A DNA stretch of 64,000 nucleotides, taken from positions 20,882,087 through 20,946,086 of the forward strand of contig JARWKL010000010.1 of assembly GCA_029961685.1 (NCBI GenBank). Reading direction: 5' to 3'. Positions 11,285-23,097 of this stretch are shown piece by piece. Source of the DNA: Aristolochia californica (lineage: Eukaryota > Streptophyta > Magnoliopsida > Piperales > Aristolochiaceae). Position numbers and translations under genes: made by a program. The notes under the pieces were generated by a model. That model had not been told where the DNA came from. It worked only from the letters and a program-made list of their open reading frames with translations, and did not search any database. Numbering within the stretch: the first letter of the stretch is position 1; each line of letters opens with the position of its first letter.

Positions 11285-11674
11285 TGTTATGGACTCCATA
11301 GCATCCTAAGTTATCCACAGGCATATGAATTAAATTATTTCCCTTTCCATGTATGTTAAATTTGGTTTGGTTTGGTTTGGATGTAATTTGACATGAACCA
11401 ATTGACCCATGGGTCTAAGTTGTATTTTCATCCCCAAACATATTTATTGGGACGTGATGCTGAATGAAGGCAAGCATTGAGTAAATTAATTTTAGCCAGG
11501 TCGGATTCTCCCTCAGAAGTCCAGGTCGAGCTTCCTTCAAAGCTCAATCCATTCTATTATGATTCCACCATTACACGTTCAAAGAACAGGGTTCTCTTCC
11601 AGCGTCAACAGCCAATCTGGAGGGAAGCGAGGGAAGAAGGGTGACAAGATCCATGGCCCGGGAAGATCCCAACA
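11285..11674 (+). repeat. 5' LTR of the Gypsy element
   Basis: 390 bp, TGTTATGGACTCC to …GATCCCAACA. Nearly colinear with the 3' LTR, which is 26 bp longer because a segment (AGGTCGGATTCTCCCTCAG) is duplicated there. A short GGTTT repeat (GGTTTGGTTTGGTTTGG) is present. Confidence 0.93.
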
Positions 11675-12362
11675 TCTTGGTATCAGACAGGTCCACCCTT
11701 GGGGATTCCTCTTCCCCCGAGGATTTGCGTCAGCTTATTGATGCAAATCGTCAAAGATCAGATGCAGGTATTGATGATCTTCGCATTTTAATGGAGACCA
11801 TGAATATGACACTCGAGCTCATTCTCCAGCGACTTGATGAAGGTGGGGGTCATGGACGCCGCCAGTAGCCTATTCTCCGCTGGCCGAGCACCACCAGCCA
11901 CCACCACCACCTCCTCCACCACCGTTGTGCCACCTCCATCCACCTATGGCACCTCACGCCCAAGGACCAAATTCGGTTCCCAGGTATGTGAAACTAGACT
12001 TTCCAACATTTGATGGGTCTAAGGACACCTTGATTTGGTTACACAAATGTGACCAGTTCTTTTACCATAAAAAAACACCGGCGGATGACCGGATCCAGTT
12101 GGCCGCATACCATATGCTCGATGAAGCGCTCCTATGGTTTCACCAATTCCAAAATGAACATTTGGTTCAAGATTGGGAGACATTTAGACAATCTTGCATG
12201 ATGAGGTTTAGTCCTCCTGCTAGTAGCAATCCGTTGGGCGAATTGATCAATTTTAAACAGACTGACCCACTTGATGAAACGACCTTCCAGGAACGTTTGA
12301 CCAGAGCTAGTAATTTTGTCAAGCCCTCCCAGTATTCAAATCTTTACTGCTGGATTAATTGA
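11653..12362 (+). pseudogene. Gypsy gag
   Basis: A frame beginning ATGGCCCGGGAAGAT at 11653, inside the LTR, runs through the primer site to a stop at 11868 (coiled-coil-like LRQLIDANRQRSDAGIDDL). A second frame then carries a Pro/His-rich linker (11880-11940) and the retrotransposon gag domain (YVKLDFPTFDGSKDTLIWL, WFHQFQNEHLVQDWETFRQ) to a stop at 12362. A frameshift near 11865 separates the two parts. Whether translation starts at 11653 or at a later ATG such as 11791 cannot be decided. It would form the particle coat of the retrotransposon. Confidence 0.8.
11677..11690 (+). promoter_or_regulatory. Gypsy primer binding site
   Basis: TTGGTATCAGACAG follows the LTR end after a short spacer. 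It matches the initiator-Met tRNA complement except for its last bases. Confidence 0.75.
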
Positions 12363-12779
12363 GGCCCTACGTCTGGAGGTTGAATTACATTACCCATGAG
12401 TTTTGGACCACGCTATGAATCTGTCCAGGACAATTGATACTAAACAGCGTGTTCTAAAAGGACTCACTGCTCAGGAAACTAGCATGGCCAAGCAAGATAA
12501 ATACCTGTGCCATCGCCCTATTCAGGGCCTCCACATACAGGTCCTACTACAGCCCAGTGTGTAGAGAGTTCTTCCTCCACGCCACCAGCCCCTTACATAA
12601 AAAAATTAAATAGATAGGAGATGGAACAGAGGAGGGCCTAAGGCCTTTGTTTTATTTGTGATGACTAGTATGTCCAGGGTCACATATGCAAAAAATTGTT
12701 CAGTGTAATTCTCTGTGCGGATTCTGAGGACATCTTACCCAAGGAAGACATTGTTGAGACAGACTAGGAGGGCCCAGCT

Positions 12780-15700
12780 ATATCCCTCCATGCCATGACT
12801 AGCCTGCACAGTTCTAACACAATGCAAGTTCGGGTACAATTGCACCTTCTACAGTTACTAGCCTTAGTTGACTCGGGCAACACGCATAACTTCATCAGTT
12901 AGCCAGCGGCAAAACAGCTTGGGTTAGTAATCTAGCATAACACAGGCCTCTCAGTCTCAGTGGCCAATGGGGCCAAAATCACCAGTGTGGGTATCTCTAC
13001 AGCCACCCCCTTTTCTATTGAGGGTCACTCCTTTATTGCCGATTTCATGGTGATTCCTCTGGCAGGATTTGATTTGGTACTCGGACTTAAATGGCTCCAA
13101 ATGTTGGGGCCTATTTTATGGGATTTTCAGGCCCTGACCATGACCTTCACAGAGGCCCAGCGTCAAATAACCTTGCATGACACACATGCTACTATGCCCT
13201 ACACACTTCAGGCAGTTCAGGTCCAGAGCACCGAGTTCTGTAAATTATCTCAATTACTTACAAACTTTGAAGATTTATTTCAGGCACCTTCTGCTCTTCC
13301 ACCTATTCGTCACTATGAACACTGAATCAGATTGCACATAGGGACTAAACCTATGGTGGTTCGGCCTTACCGTTACCCCCACTTACAGAAGGATGAAATT
13401 GAGCGCCAGTGCCAAACTATGCTCGTCCAAGGAATTATTTAGCCCAGTAGGTCTCCTTTCTCATCCCCGGTGTTACTGGTCAAAAAACATGACAAGTCGT
13501 GGACGTTTTGTGTGGACTACAGGCAGCTCAATGCTCACACAATTAAAGATAAACATCCCATTCCAATGGTGGACAAGCTGTTAGATGAGTTACATGGCGC
13601 CACTATATTTACCAAGCTAGACTTGAAGTCCGGTTATCATCAGATTTGAGTTCATCCTTCAGATTTGGAGAAGACCGTGTTCCGCACGCACCATGGTCAT
13701 TTCGAGTTCCTCGTCATGCCCTTTGGTCTCTCCAATGTGCCATCCACATTCCAGGTCCTCTTGAATGAGGTATTTATCTCTCTCTTGCGGAAATATGTTC
13801 TTATTTTTTTATACGAAATATTGGTGTATAGCAAACACTGGGACGAGCACCTTCAACAGGTATTTACCCTTCTCCGCTTCCATCATTTGGTTTTAAACAA
13901 GTCCAAATGTTCTATGGGTCCTCCAAGGTGGCATACTTGGGCCACGTTATTTCAGTAGTTCGGATGAAGGTTGACCAGACCAAGATTCAGGCCGTCACAG
14001 ACTGGCCTCCTCCCACCTCCATCACAGCGTTAAGGGGATTTTTGGGCCTACCTGGGTATTACAATAAATTTATCCGCAGCTATGGCCAGATTGCAGCGCC
14101 ACTCCACAACCTCCTCAAGAAAAATGTTTTCACCTGGTCCGAGACAGCGGATCATTCCTTTCAGCAGTTGAAGGAATCATTATCTTCAGCGCCGGTTTTG
14201 CAACTCCCGGATTTTTATGAGCTATTTGTAGTGGAATGTGATACTTCGGGCAGAGGTATAGGTGCAGTGTTACAGCAACAAGACCACCTGATCGCTTATT
14301 TCAGCCGACAACTTTGCCAACACCATCACAAACTAGCGGCTTATGAAAGGGAATTAATCGGTTTAGCTAAAACAGTCCAGCATTGGCGGCCTTATCTCTG
14401 GAGGCGCCCATTTATTATTCGAACCAATCATTGTAGCCTGAAGTATCTTCTTGAGCAGCATCTCACCACCTCCCCTCAGCAGCACTGGTTGATTAAGCTG
14501 ATGGCATTTGACTTTACCGTTGAGTATAAACCTGGCAGTTTGAATCTGGGGGCCGATGCCTTGTCTCGCCAAGGCGTTCCAGAGCCACACTTACATGCTA
14601 TTAGTCAGCCTAGAGTTCTTTTGTTGGATTCTATACGGGAGGAGACATAGCAGCATCCGGAACTCATTGCATTATATCATGATATTCAGCAGGGGACATC
14701 GGATATCCATAGGACAATCCAAGATCATCTTATCTTGTTCAGGAACAGGATTTTTCTGCACCACACCTCGCCACTTAATCCCAGTATCTGAGCCTCTTTC
14801 CATGACAGTACACATGAGGGCAGACAGAAAACATATTTTTATTGGAAGGGTATGAAAAGCAGTGTAACAGATTATGTGGCGGCTTGCCAGACTTGTCAAC
14901 GGAACAAAGCCGAATCATTAAGTCCAGCGGGGTTGCTCCAACCACTTCAGCTACCGTCACAGGTATGGTAAGATATTTCCATAGACTTCCTTGATGGCCT
15001 TCCCCCCTCTTCCGCTAAATCCGTTATTTTTGTTGTGGTTGACCGCTTCTCCAAGTATGGCCATTTCCTCCCTTTGGCGCATCCCTACACAGCCGCTCAC
15101 GTGGCTCAAATCTTCATGGATAACATTGTCCGGTTACATGGGATGCCTGCGTCCATTACCAGTGACAAGGACACCATCTTTACCAATACGTTCTGGAAAT
15201 AACTATTCAAGCTGCAAGGCACGAAATTGGCGTTTTCTTCCGCCTACCTTCCACAGACTGATGGACAGACCGAGGTAGTTAACAGGACAATTGAGATGTA
15301 TCTCTGTTGTTTTGTGGGGGACTCACCTAAAAGGTGGGTTAAGTGACTGGCATGGGCAGAGTTCTGTTATAATACATCATACCACAGTGCCCTCGACACT
15401 ACTTCGTTCAAGGTAGTTTATGGCAGAGATCTACCTCGGCTTTTGTCGTATATGAACCAGGTACATCCAAGGTAGCCACATTGGACTAGGCTTCAGCAGA
15501 AAGGGACGCCATGCTCAGTGAGGTGCGCGCTCATCTCCAGGAGGCCCAACATGTTATGAAACTATCTTATGATAAGAAGCCCCGGGAAGTGTTCTTCTCT
15601 CCCGGGGATTATGTGTGGCTATGTCTCCAACATTACAGTGAGCTTTCATTGACCACCTCCAAACACCACAAACTCTCCCCGAAAAATTATGATCTCTTTC

Positions 15701-16020
15701 AGGTGTTGGACCGCATTGGCACAGTCACCTACCACTTGCAGCTTCCACCAGAAGCCAAGATTCACAATGTGTTTCACGTCTACCAATTGAAGGCCTTCCA
15801 GGGAGACTCCCCATTGCTACACACCCCTCTGCCACCGCTACATGAAGGTTGGGTCCTTTCTACTCCAGCGCAAGTGTTGTAGGCTCGCCGCATTCAGGGC
15901 GATTGGGAGGTTCTAGTGCAGTGGGCTGATGCAGACCCCAGTGACACTACATGGGAGCCCTTAGCCGCTTTCAGGGCTCTCTACCCCTCGTTCGAGCTTG
16001 AGGACAAGCTCTTTCTCTAG
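12780..16020 (+). pseudogene. Gypsy pol: protease, RT, RNase H, integrase, chromodomain
   Basis: Protease LVDSGNTHNFI near 12870. RT begins near 13320 ([58 protein letters not shown]). The two-Asp active-site box reads LYEILVYS instead of xxDDILVYS, so polymerase activity is lost. RNase H spans about 14200-14600 (CDTSGRGIGAVLQQ, LGADALS). The integrase zinc part includes CQTCQRNK near 14890, and the core has IDFLDGLP, SDKDTIF and DGQTEVVNR, so the D-D-E residues are recognisable. A chromodomain (GDWEVLVQWADADPSDTTWE) spans 15883-16015 behind a stop at 15880. At least ten stops or shifts interrupt the frame. Chromodomains in this lineage direct integration to marked chromatin. Confidence 0.88.
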
Positions 16021-16030
16021 GAGGGGGTGA
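16019..16030 (+). promoter_or_regulatory. Gypsy polypurine tract
   Basis: AGGAGGGGGTGA directly before the 3' LTR, the usual site for plus-strand priming. Confidence 0.8.
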
Positions 16031-16446
16031 TGTTATGGACTCCATAGCATCCCGAGTTATCCACAGGCGTAGGAATTAAATTATTTCCCTTTCCATGTAT
16101 GTTAAATTTTGTTTGGTTTGGTTTGGATGTAATTTGGCATGAACCAATTGACCCATGGGTCTAAGTTGTATTTTCATCCCCAAACATATTTATTTGGAAG
16201 TGATGTTGAATGAAGGCAAGTGTTGAGTAAATTAATTTTAGCCAGGTCGGATTCTCCCTCAGAGGTCTAGGTCGGATTCTCCCTCAGAGGTCCAAGTCGA
16301 ACTTCCTTCAAAGCTCAATCCATTCCATTCTGATTCCACCATTACACGTTAAAAGAATAGGGGTTCTCTTCCAGTGTCAACAACCAATCTGGAGGGAAGA
16401 GACGGAAGAAGGGTGATGAGATCCATGGCCCGGGAAGATCCCAACA
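16031..16446 (+). repeat. 3' LTR of the Gypsy element
   Basis: 416 bp, TGTTATGGACTCC to …GATCCCAACA, followed by TCAAA. Differs from the 5' LTR by scattered substitutions and a 26-bp tandem duplication around 16244-16290. Confidence 0.93.
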
Positions 16447-17300
16447 TCAAACCATTTCTCAATCTGATGTTTTCAAATATATCAATATTGAAAGACTCAA
16501 AGGTCATGCTGGAAGTATGTTATTTGCATAAATTTAATTTTAACCTCCTACCTCAAAGATAAGTCTCTTATGTTTCAATTTTGGTTTCTTTTCCTTTGAG
16601 CATATAAATTCTAGGCTCCAAATTTTGTTATTTTAATTGCATTCCTCATCAATTTACAAGCATCCACACCATAGTCATTTCTTCTCTATCAAATTCATGT
16701 TTTGCTTGTACTACATAGCAGCCATGCAAGCCAAAGTTTCTTTTTTTTTCTCTTCAACTATTACCTTCAGTTTCTATCCCATAAAGAACACCTATATTGA
16801 TGAAAAATCTTTTGAAACTCCATCTTTAAGAAACTTTTTTGTTGGATAAAATTAACTTGTGGATAAAATTAACTTGTCTCCCACATGGAACCCTAAATTA
16901 GGATTTGAAGTTGTTTCAAAAGAGAAACAAGGGAGAAGAAGGGTTTACTTCTATTTAACTTTACTAGCTTCCTACCATTGACTCTTAGGCTAAGCAAGTT
17001 CTCTTATTAAACTCTCTTTACTGCCTTTATGTGTCATTGATATTCTCCAAAAAGTTTCTATATTTTTGGTCAACCCGCTTAATGTTACTTCATTCCTTTA
17101 AGAAACTTTCAGAAGACATGATAGAAATTTGATCTTCTAATTTGTTTTACCCTTTTTTTGCATATCAAGAGATTCACAATAATCTATTGATTTGATGAGC
17201 GTTTCCTTTTTTGGAACTGAGTATTGCATTCTCACCTCCTTTCGTTTTTTAAGTATAGGTACTACTATCTTTGTGTTTTTCTAGTATTACTTAGATTTAT
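16447..17300 (+). mobile_element. Right piece of an element-C relative, non-coding
   Basis: Starts AACCATTTCTCAATCTGATG and keeps a diverged match to the interior of element C (near 24180-24300). No gag or pol is visible. GGATAAAATTAACTTGT is tandemly duplicated near 16846-16876. Copia A begins at 17301. Confidence 0.45.
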
Positions 17301-17692
17301 TGTTGGAAGATGGGTTCAAGCCCACGAGCTCAAGAAAAGAAGCCCACACGTCAAAGGAGTGGCATATGTGTAAAATATGGTACTTTCCATAAATATGGCA
17401 TAGAAGTGTAAATATGTGTTCCTTTTATGTTTTTTGTTTTATCAAGTTGTAGCCCTAAGGGCATTTTAAAACTATAAATAAAGGCATTGGCTAAGAGGTA
17501 GGGCATTGAAGCTCTCCTCTCTTTCCAAAAATTCGTCCAGCCCTCATTTTTCTTTTTGACGCAACCCTCTTCTTCCTTAATCCAAACTCTCTCCTTCCAC
17601 GTTCTTCTCCTTCTCTTCTCCTTCTCTCTTCTTCTTCTTCTTCTTCTTTCTTGTTGATCTAAAGTTCCTTTCATGAGATCCTAAATTCTACA
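17301..17692 (+). repeat. 5' LTR of Copia A
   Basis: 392 bp, TGTTGGAAGATGGG to …AAATTCTACA. TATAAATA at 17473-17480. The inverted motif GCCCTAAGGGC sits upstream at 17452-17462. A CTT-rich tract precedes the end. Confidence 0.92.
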
Positions 17693-17708
17693 TGGTATCA
17701 GAGCAAGG
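17693..17708 (+). promoter_or_regulatory. Copia A primer binding site
   Basis: TGGTATCAGAGCAAGG directly after the LTR; the first 12 bases match the initiator-Met tRNA complement. Confidence 0.9.
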
Positions 17709-18589
17709 AGTTTAGGATCTCTTCATGGAGTTCTTATGAAATCTGTTCAAGAAGTTGTTAAAGGAGTTCAGTCATGAAGAGATAAGTTCATGCTCTTCTT
17801 ATTTACGTTTTTTTTGTTTCCTTTTCTTATTTGCATACTCCTTTTTACTGTTTTTCTTTACTTCTTGAATTTTGAGTCACATCAAGTCAAGATAAATCGT
17901 TATATGTTGTAAAGATTTATTTTTATGACTAAATTGATGTTAGAATCTTGACTCCTTGTAAATCAATTACAAGAGAAATCAAAATTATTTGTTGTTTGCA
18001 TCTTATTAAGATTGATGGGTAAAATTCAATTACCTTTATGTAATTTGGATCCATCTCATTTGAGGTAGAATTCCAGCACATGTTGTTGTATCTTCTCCTA
18101 CTTAAGGTTACTCATGGGTTTGTGTTATGTTGTTGGATGTCCATTATATGTTTGATGAAATTCTAGCAGACATTTACCCTTTGTAGTTCCATTTTTTTAA
18201 CTTCAACAATAGAATTTTTTTTTACATTGAAGTCTCCCATGAGCTGAAGATAAATCTCTTCTAAGTGTCTTTGTTTGTCGTTCAATCTTCTCTAATTTTT
18301 TTCTGTTGCTCGTTTGTGTTGGAGTTTCGATTAAGGCCTAATTGATTGCATCTACTTTCTTCACTTTGTTCTTATGAATACAAGAGAAGTTGAGTGATGG
18401 CTGGATGTTATTATCACTTTCTAAAGGCACAAATTGTTGATAATTTGGTGCTTGCCCTTGTGAAAGAAATTGGTTCTTGTTCTCTTTTTTTGGTGATTGA
18501 TTTGGTCTACGGGTTCTTCAAATTACATTGAGTAATTGTTCTTTGAAGAAGGTCTTTTCCCTTGACATCCATATTTTACTTGCCTCATC

Positions 18590-19470
18590 ATGGAGATTGG
18601 ATACAATAGTAATAAGATTGATATACTCCATATTACTACAATTCCACTTAGAGGTCTCTCCAATTAAATGAGTTGGTCACAATCGGTTCAGAGGGTTCTT
18701 ATTACTCGTGACCTCTTGAGCCACGTTGCTAACTTTCCTCCTCCGATTGATGAAGAAGATGCGTACTACCATAAGTGGGTTAAGGATGATAACATGGTGA
18801 TAAGTTGGCTCATTAAAAGCATGGAAGAGCAAGTGGCCAACAATGTGGTCAACTTGGAAATTGCCAAGAAAATATGGGACACTTGTGCCAAGCTTTACTC
18901 AAGCACTGCTTCATTACAAAAAATATATGATGTCTTACAAAACATGCTGCATATGAAACATGGAGATAATATTCACGAATTTTTGGAACGGTTTTGAGGT
19001 CTTCTTCAAGAATGGAAACTAACTCAGCCATATTCCACTGATATTTTCATTCAAGAATGACACAGAGAAGCGTTGGCAGCAGCTATTTGCTTATCGAATA
19101 TTAAACCATACCTTGAGGTGGCCAAAACTCAGCTTCTAAGTTCTTCTGCTCTTCCAACCTTCGATGATATTAGTGCTACATTACTTCGGATACCGGATCC
19201 ACCCCTTCCTTCTTCTATTGATGCTCCATCGGCGATGTTCTCTAGCAATCGGGGAACATCTTCCTCATCACGAGGACGAAGCAGAAATATGAGAGGGGTT
19301 CGAACTATGAGAGGGGCTGAAAATAGAGGTGGTAGAACGGGTCAGAATTCTTTCCATACTGAGCCTCGACTTTGCACTTATTGTGGCCGTCAAAACCACC
19401 TTGTGGCATCATGCTAGAAACATCATGGCAAGCCTGATTGGGCCACAGCTAACCCAGTCTCGGTTAACAT
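18590..19470 (+). pseudogene. Copia A gag
   Basis: Starts ATGGAGATTGGATAC at 18590, the same start as Copia B. Motifs: TWSQSVQRVLITRDLLSH-like block, AKKIWDTCAKLYSS (UBN2-type gag), an Arg/Gly-rich stretch RGRSRNMRGVRTMRGAENRG, and zinc knuckle CTYCGRQNHLVASC with all four ligands. Stops occur at 18665, 18995, 19058 and 19417. A single A lost near 19473 relative to Copia B shifts the frame before the protease. Confidence 0.88.
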
Positions 19471-19479
19471 TGAGAAAAT

Positions 19480-22400
19480 GAAGATAAGGCTGAATCATCA
19501 TCCGAAAATGTGACTCTAACGGCTGAGGACTATGCTGTATTCCAGAAAATGAAGTCCTTCATGGAATCATCTATTCCCTCATCATCTACGGCTGCCACTA
19601 CTATTGCCTCAGGTATGCTTTCTTCCTCTTCTTCCTCTTCCTCTTGGATCATCGACTCCAAGGCCTCCGAACATCTATCAGGTAACAAACACTTGTTGCA
19701 GTCCTTATCTCTTTGTTATCCTCATAAATTCGTTACTATAGCTGATGGTACCCAAACCAAGGTCCTTGGCAAAAGTTCATCCTCTCTTACTTCATCTATT
19801 TCCCTTCAAGGTGTTTTGTTTGTTCCTCAATTTCCTTTAAATTTGTTCTCGGTTAGTCAATTGACCAAACAATTAAATTGTTCTGTCACCTTCTCACCGT
19901 CTTCTTATGCCTTTCAGGATCTCACTACGAAGCGGGTGATTGGTGGCGGCCATGAAAAGGGGGGTTTGTACTACTTCACTCTTCCACCATTAGCTGCATT
20001 ATCGTCCACTACATCTGAGGCCCAACTTTGGCACAACCGACTTGGTCATCCGTCTACCCCTTCACTTTTTTCTTTGGCTCTATATTTAAAAGGACTTTCT
20101 AATTTCAGTTGTGAGGTTTGTCAATTAAGTAAACATGTCAGGAGTACATATTCTTCTCATCTTACAACTACAAGTACTACTCCGTTTGAGCTAAAACATT
20201 CTGATGTATGGGGCCCTTTATGTGTCTCAAATATTTCCCAAGTTAAATATTTTGTCATTTTTGTTGATGATTTTACTCGAGTGACTTAATTGTATCTATT
20301 TAAAGAGAGTTCTAAAATTCTTCCTTTGTTTAAAAATTTTCATGCGATGGTCTTGACACAATTTGGGAAGAAAATTCAAACCCTTAGATATGATAATGCT
20401 AAGGAATACATGTCTCATGACTTCAAATCATTTTGTGAGAGTAATGGGCTTATTCATCAAATATCATGTGCCTATACTCCTCAACAAAATGGTGTTGCTG
20501 AAAGGAAGAATCGTCATCTTCTTGAAGTTGCTCGGGGTCTCCTCTACTCCATGAAGGTACCCTATACTTACAGCATGCTTTCTCATTAATAGGTTACCTT
20601 CATCAGTCCTTTATCATAAAACTCATTACTCTGTGTTATTTAATGGTGAAGATCCTTTTTCTCTTCCTTTGAAAGTGTTTGGATGTACGTGTTTTGTTTA
20701 TGTTACATCCCCACCTAAAAATAAACTTGACCCTCGATCTATGAAGTGCATTTTTTTGGGATACTCTCGCACCCAGAAAGTTTATTTCTGTTACAATCCT
20801 ACCCTACAGAGGATGTTTATCTCTAGGGATGTGACTTTCTTTGAAGACACTCCCTTCTACTCCTCCCATGATGCTCCTCCAGGATGGATTTGTCCTTCTA
20901 CTACTCCTTGTCCGCTTGTGCCGTTCAATCTTGAAGTGAATCCATCCCCTGATGCACCGGTCGTACCTTCACCTATGGAGTTGTCGGATCCACCCGAGGT
21001 AAGTCTTTCTCCTCCTATGTATGGGCCTGAATTTAATACTCAGCCTATTGCTTTAAAAAAAGAATGTCGCTCCTGTACTACGTCGCATCCCATCTCAAAT
21101 TTTATGTCTCACCATCGCTTGTCTTCCGAGTATTTTTAGTTTCTTGTGTCCCTTTCTTCTACTTCCGTTCCATAGTCGTATCAAGAGGCCCTGAGACATC
21201 TAGGATGGAAGGCGGCTATGGATGAAGAAATGCACTCTTTATATGAAAACCAAACCTGGTACTTAACATCACTCCTGAAAGGTGAAAGACCGATTGGTTG
21301 TCGATGGGTTTTTTTGGTGAAACATAATCCGGATGGATCGGTTGCTCATCTTAAAGCTTGACTGGTTGCTAAGGGCTATATGCAGTGCAATGGGATAAAT
21401 TATGAGGAGACCTTCTCTCCTATTGCAAAATTGAATTCGGTACTCATCATCTTATCTATTGCTGCTAACTCCTCATGGCCCGTCTATCAGTTGGATGTTA
21501 AAAATGCTTTTTTAAATGGTGATTTCAGTGAGGAAATTTATATGGTTCAACCACCTGGTTATGTGGTTGAGGGGGAGTCAGTATGCTGGTTAAAAAAGTC
21601 TTTATATGGGCTTAAGCAGTCCCCTCGGGCTTGGTTTGATAAATTTCGCAAACACTCTTACGGTTTGGTTTTCATCGGTGCTCAGTTGATCATTCCGTAT
21701 ATTATAAAGATACGATCAAAGGGAAAATATTATTGGCCGTATATGTGGATGATATTATCTTAATCGGTGATGATGCTTTGAGCATACAAGAGGTGAAACA
21801 GATGATAAGTCAAGAATTCAAGACTAAAGACCTTGGTATGCTTAAATATTTTTTGGGTATATAAGTTTTTCAATCCAAACATAGGATAATATTGTCTCAA
21901 AAGAAATATGTCTTGAATCTTCTTGAAGAAACAAGAATGAAGGGTTGTAGACCAGTTGACACACCTATGGATACAAATGTAAAATTATGTGCCACAAATG
22001 AAGAAGATATTGATATTGGCAAATATCAAAGACTTGTGGGAAAACTAATTTATCTCAAGATAACTAGGCCAGACATCATATGTTGTAAGTGTAGTGAGTC
22101 AATTCATGCACAAACCACAATTACCCACTGGCTGGCTTTAGAGAGAATATTACGTTATCTAAAAGGAGCTCTAGGAAGAGGATTTCTGTATAAAAAACAT
22201 GAACACTTCAACATAGAAGGCTTCTCAGATGTAGATTGGGCTGGATCTCCTGATGATAGAAAATCTAATCAGGATATTGTACTTTGGTTAGGGGAAACTT
22301 GGTTACATGGAAAAGTAAGAAGCAAAATGTGGTTGCAAGATCTAGCGCTGAAGCAGAATACAGAGCTATGGCCCACACCGTTAGTGAACTTTTATGGATC

Positions 22401-22620
22401 AGGACCCTTCTTACCAAACTAGGTTTTTATAAAAATGGGTCCATGAATCTGCATTGTGATAATCAAGCAGCCATTCATATCACTTCAAATCCAATTTTTC
22501 ATGAAAGAACTAAACATATTAAGGTGGATTGTCATTTTATATAGGAGAAGTTTCAAGCAGGAATAATCTCTCTCAAACATGTGTCATCTTAAGAGCAAGC
22601 TGGGTATTTATGATGTCTTT
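19480..22620 (+). pseudogene. Copia A pol
   Basis: Protease WIIDSKASEHLSG, where the Gly after the catalytic Asp-Ser has become Lys. GAG-pre-integrase LWHNRLGHPSTPS … CEVCQLSKH (zinc ligands). Integrase core HSDVWGPL, LRYDNAKEYM and [60 protein letters not shown]. The YVDD box is present near 21738 but in a frame shifted from the preceding block. RNase H: RSSAEAEYRAMAHT and CDNQAAIHI. Stops at 20287, 20587, 21137 and 21358 and several shifts make it inactive. Domain order protease-integrase-RT-RNase H defines Copia. Confidence 0.9.
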
Positions 22621-22642
22621 TCTCCTCCAACTTGAGGGGCAG

Positions 22643-23017
22643 TGTTGGAAGATGGGCTCAAGCCCACGAGCTCAAGACAAGAAGCTCACACATCAAAGGA
22701 CTGGCATATGTGTAAAATATGGTACTTTCCATAAAGATGGCATAGAAGTGTAAATATGTGTTCCTTTTATGTCTTTTGTTTTATCAAGTTGTAGCCCTAA
22801 GGGCATTGTAAAACTATAAATAAAGGCATTGGCTAAGAGGTAGGGCATTGAAGCACTCTCCTCTCTTTCCACAAATTCGCCCATCCCTCATTTTTCTATT
22901 TGACGCAACCCTCTTCTCCCTTAATCCAAACTCTCTCCTTCCACGTTCTTCTCCTTCTCTTCTCCTTCTCTCTTCTTCTTCTTCTTTCTTGTTGATCTAA
23001 AATTTCTTTCATGAGAT
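22643..23017 (+). repeat. 3' LTR of Copia A, end lost
   Basis: TGTTGGAAGATGGGC to …TTTCATGAGAT, then unrelated sequence replaces the expected CCTAAATTCTACA. TATAAATA at 22815-22822 with GCCCTAAGGGC upstream. Confidence 0.9.
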
Positions 23018-23097
23018 TGCAGTTGGAAAGAATAAGCATGGCTAGTGAAAGGTAAATGGTTATATTCCAATATGGAGGGCGTATTACATGAGATGGT

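Larger units (their letters stand above)
11285..16446 (+). mobile_element. Ty3/Gypsy chromovirus-type LTR retrotransposon
   Basis: Two LTRs (11285-11674, 16031-16446), a primer site, a polypurine tract and gag-protease-RT-RNase H-integrase-chromodomain in Gypsy order. The flanking pentamers are TGAAA and TCAAA, a target duplication with one mutation. Every domain is interrupted by stops or frameshifts and the RT active site is lost, so the copy is dead. Confidence 0.93.
17301..23017 (+). mobile_element. Copia element A
   Basis: 5' LTR 17301-17692, primer site, about 880-bp leader, gag, pol, polypurine tract (CTTGAGGGGCAG) and a 3' LTR from 22643 whose last about 14 bases are missing, so no target duplication can be read. 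It is closely related to Copia B, which begins about 4.4 kb after A ends. Both are broken, but at different sites. Confidence 0.92.

Noticed and set aside
17693..17708. tRNA-like motifs (TGGTATCAGAGC and box-B-like GTTCGANTC)
   Set aside because: They are primer binding sites or TRIM interiors. No cloverleaf can be drawn around them, so no tRNA gene is called.
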